From an uncultured Collinsella sp. (GTDB lineage: Bacteria; Actinomycetota; Coriobacteriia; Coriobacteriales; Coriobacteriaceae), in contig CABSDO010000016.1 of assembly GCA_902476475.1 (NCBI GenBank), positions 1-25,570 of the forward strand: a stretch of 25,570 nt of DNA, in the 5' to 3' direction. The translations under genes and the position numbers were made by a program. The notes beneath the pieces are model-generated. The model searched no databases, was not told the DNA's origin, and worked only from the letters and a program-made list of their open reading frames with translations. This document shows positions 23,417 through 25,570 of this stretch, one piece after another (position 1 is the stretch's first letter; each line of letters starts with the position of its first letter).

Positions 23417-23631
23417 TCTCGATCTGTAACATCTTGGCCGCTAAAAGCGGGTCTGGTGTTACAGATTGAGATTCTCGATTCAGGTGTCTTCGTTCGTCTC
23501 GATTTGTAACAGTTAGACCCTAATTTGCCGAGTAGATGTTACAGATTGAGACAAACGGGCGCCGCTGGTCATTTCATCTTGATTTGTAACATCTGGAGCC
23601 ATAAACAGCCGCTAGATGTTACAGATTGAGA
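23417..23631 (+). repeat. Array of three 55-bp palindromes with exact 80-bp period
   Basis: Left arms start at 23417, 23497 and 23577; right arms TGTTACAGATTGAGA start at 23457, 23537 and 23617 and are identical in all three. Left arms are TCTCGATCTGTAACA with one to three changes. Each arm is 15 nt, each interior 25 nt and each gap between palindromes 25 nt, so the 15-mer alternates in orientation every 40 bp. Interiors and gaps differ. All left-arm differences keep pairing as G-U in plus-strand RNA. The array lies between the 22696 gene and the clpB promoter. Confidence 0.9.
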
Positions 23632-23693
23632 TAGTAAGGGGACGAGGCCGTAGCGGGTGAGCGCGCCTGCTCCCTATCTCTCAATCACTCAGA

Positions 23694-23729
23694 AAATCTT
23701 ATATATAGAGACTTAGATTTGTGTATAAG
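23694..23729 (+). promoter_or_regulatory. clpB promoter and candidate HspR-binding element
   Basis: AAATCTTATAT, six bases, then ACTTAGATTT, GTG and TATAAG (23724-23729, likely -10). The first 27 bases match the element before dnaK (14345-14371) except in the 6-base middle. The leader of about 75 bases holds a GCCGCCC/GGGCGGC hairpin (about 23771-23787) before the ribosome-binding site. Confidence 0.65.
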
Positions 23730-23809
23730 ATCGCGCAAAGCTGGCAACAATACTTCTCGAACAACGTGAAGCCGCCCCGTAGGGCGGCCACCCCAAGAGA
23801 GGTGATTCC

Positions 23810-25570
23810 ATGAGAATCGATAAGCTAGCAATGACGTCGCGCGAGGCGCTGCAGACCGCCATGGGCACGGCTGCCGATGCGCAGGCCGGCGCGGTGGAGC
23901 CGATTCACCTGCTGTCCGCCCTGCTCGGTGCCGGCGAGCGCAATATCTCCGTGATCATCGAGCGCATCGGTGCCGACCCGGCTCAGCTCGCACGCTTCAC
24001 GCAGGATGCCATCGACCATGCGCCCAAGGTTTCGGGTGAGGGCCAGCAGATGGGCCTGTCCAATGAGCTCGTCCGCGTCATCGAGAAGGCCGAGAAGAAG
24101 GCCACCAAGATGGGCGACAGCTTTGTGGTGACCGAGCATTTGCTGATGGCGCTTGCCGAGGACAAGGGCGAGGCTGGTCGTGTGCTGCGCGACGCCGGCG
24201 TCACCAAGGAGCGCATCGAGCAGGTCTACGAGGAGCTGCGTGGCGATGACCGCGTGACGTCTGCCGAGGACAAGACCCAGTTTGAGGCACTGGAGCAGTA
24301 CGGTCGCAACATCTGCGATCTGGCCCGCGCCGGTAAGCTCGACCCGGTCATCGGCCGTACCGACGAGATCCGTCGTACCATCCAGGTCCTGTCCCGTCGC
24401 ACCAAGAACAACCCCGTGCTCATCGGTGAGCCGGGCGTCGGCAAGACGGCCATCGTCGAGGGCATCGCCCAGCGTATCGTGGCCGGCGACGTGCCGAGCA
24501 CGCTGCGCGATCGCGACCTCATCGAGCTCGACATGAGCGCGCTGGTCGCCGGCGCCAAGTACCGCGGCGAGTTCGAGGACCGCTTAAAGGCCGTGCTCAA
24601 GGAAGTCCAAAAGTCCGAAGGCAAGGTCATCCTGTTCATCGATGAGCTCCACACCATCGTGGGCGCGGGTGCCACCGAGGGCTCCATGGACGCCGGCAAC
24701 ATCCTGAAGCCGGCGCTTGCCCGTGGCGACTTGCACGCAATCGGCGCGACTACGCTCGACGAGTATCGCAAGTACATCGAGAAGGACGCGGCACTCGCCC
24801 GTCGTTTCCAGACCGTGATGGTCTCCGAGCCCACCGTCGAGGACACCATCTCGATCCTGCGTGGCCTCAAGGAGAAGTACGAGATCTTCCACGGCGTGCA
24901 TATCACCGATAGCGCGCTCGTGGCGGCCGCCGACCTCTCCGATCGCTACATCGCCGACCGCTTCCTGCCCGATAAGGCCATCGACCTGGTTGATGAGGCG
25001 GCAAGCCGCCTGCGCATGGAGCTCGACAGCATGCCGGTCGAGATCGATGCCACCACGCGTCAGCTCACCCAGCTGCAGATCGAGGAGCAGGCGCTCATGA
25101 AGGAGACCGACGACGCCTCCAAGGAGCGTCTGGAGGCCCTGCGCCAAGAGATTGCCGAGGTCCAAGAAAAGCTCAACGTGCAAAAGGCCGGCTGGCTCAA
25201 CCAGAAGAACGCCATCGACCACGTGCAGGAGCTCAAGGGACAGCTCGACGAGGCCAAGAGCGAAGAGGAGCGTGCGACGCGCAACGGCGACCTGGGCCGT
25301 GCGTCCGAGCTGCGCTACTCCGTGATTCCGGGCCTGCAGCAGCAGATTCAGGATTCCGAGGCTGCGCTCGAGGCGCAAAAGCAGCAGGACGGCGAGGGCC
25401 TCAACGAGCAGGTGACCTCCGATGAGATCGCTGAGGTCGTGAGCGCTTGGACCGGCGTGCCCGTCTCCAAGATGATGCAGGGCGAGCTCGACAAGCTGAA
25501 GGGCTTGGAGGGCGAGCTGCATAAGCGCGTCATCGGCCAGGACGAGGCGGTCTCCGCTGTCGCCGCGGCC
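23810..25570 (+). CDS. clpB: ATP-dependent disaggregase ClpB (N-terminal 587 residues, cut by window edge)
   Basis: ClpB works with DnaK to pull proteins out of aggregates. The visible 587 codons (of about 860-870 expected) show the N domain (about 1-145), NBD1 with Walker A GEPGVGKT (206-213) and Walker B ILFIDE (about 274-279), followed by HTIVGAGATEGSMDAGN. The coiled-coil M domain (about 400-525, Glu/Lys/Gln-rich) identifies ClpB rather than ClpA or ClpC. NBD2 begins with VVSAWTGVPVSKM and VIGQDEAV. The ATG at 23810 has AGAGAGGTG upstream. The frame is open to the window end. Its promoter shares the dnaK element, so HspR control is likely. Confidence 0.97.
   Translation, partial: MRIDKLAMTSREALQTAMGTAADAQAGAVEPIHLLSALLGAGERNISVIIERIGADPAQLARFTQDAIDHAPKVSGEGQQMGLSNELVRVIEKAEKKATKMGDSFVVTEHLLMALAEDKGEAGRVLRDAGVTKERIEQVYEELRGDDRVTSAEDKTQFEALEQYGRNICDLARAGKLDPVIGRTDEIRRTIQVLSRRTKNNPVLIGEPGVGKTAIVEGIAQRIVAGDVPSTLRDRDLIELDMSALVAGAKYRGEFEDRLKAVLKEVQKSEGKVILFIDELHTIVGAGATEGSMDAGNILKPALARGDLHAIGATTLDEYRKYIEKDAALARRFQTVMVSEPTVEDTISILRGLKEKYEIFHGVHITDSALVAAADLSDRYIADRFLPDKAIDLVDEAASRLRMELDSMPVEIDATTRQLTQLQIEEQALMKETDDASKERLEALRQEIAEVQEKLNVQKAGWLNQKNAIDHVQELKGQLDEAKSEEERATRNGDLGRASELRYSVIPGLQQQIQDSEAALEAQKQQDGEGLNEQVTSDEIAEVVSAWTGVPVSKMMQGELDKLKGLEGELHKRVIGQDEAVSAVAAA

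Noticed and set aside
23417..23631. CRISPR array, because short constant sequences alternate with 25-nt variable segments
   Set aside because: The 15-nt repeats alternate in orientation, are shorter than usual CRISPR repeats, number only six, and no cas gene is visible.

Overview
This GC-rich window looks like chromosome from a gut-type actinobacterium of the class Coriobacteriia, most likely Collinsella or a close relative. The basis is gene order and style rather than any database search. The order dnaK-grpE-dnaJ-hspR with a MerR-type HspR is actinobacterial. It is combined with a 3H-domain NiaR-type regulator, a clostridial-type 2[4Fe-4S] ferredoxin, [NiFe]-hydrogenase maturation genes and a YbhJ-type hydratase, as expected in an anaerobic gut actinobacterium. 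No rRNA, tRNA, transposase gene or cas gene was seen.

Positions 1-6569 are all on the minus strand. Read in that direction they run trxA, a terminator, then a probable operon: an unrecognised 82-residue protein, nikR (with a His/Cys-rich N-terminal tail), hypF, hypC, hypD, hypE, and finally the first 23 codons of a HAD-family hydrolase. This is a nickel-sensing and hydrogenase cofactor (Fe-CN/CO) assembly locus. hypA and hypB, the nickel-insertion genes, are not in the window. Next come a plus-strand protein resembling a catalytically dead family-4 uracil-DNA glycosylase (6706-7281) and a minus-strand two-component system, a LytTR response regulator followed by an AgrC-like kinase (9335 to 7336).

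Positions 9539-13494 hold the de novo NAD operon nadA-nadB-nadC-niaR on the plus strand. A large perfect palindrome lies over its predicted promoter and is the obvious candidate operator for the repressor encoded last in the operon. A bidirectional terminator separates it from a convergent ferredoxin gene.

Positions 14345-18892 hold the dnaK-grpE-dnaJ-hspR chaperone operon. Its promoter region shares a specific sequence element with the region upstream of clpB (23694-23729; clpB runs off the right edge), which suggests a common HspR regulon. Between the two chaperone loci are a YbhJ-like aconitase-superfamily hydratase (19221-21521) and two divergent, unrecognised, membrane-anchored secreted proteins.

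The intergenic spacers are unusually rich in long inverted repeats of several unrelated sequence families. The most striking is an array of three palindromes (23417-23631) with exactly 80-bp periodicity, conserved 15-nt arms and variable 25-nt interiors. Three CCACCACAAAGG/CCTTTGTGGTGG palindromes bracket the two unknown secreted-protein genes.
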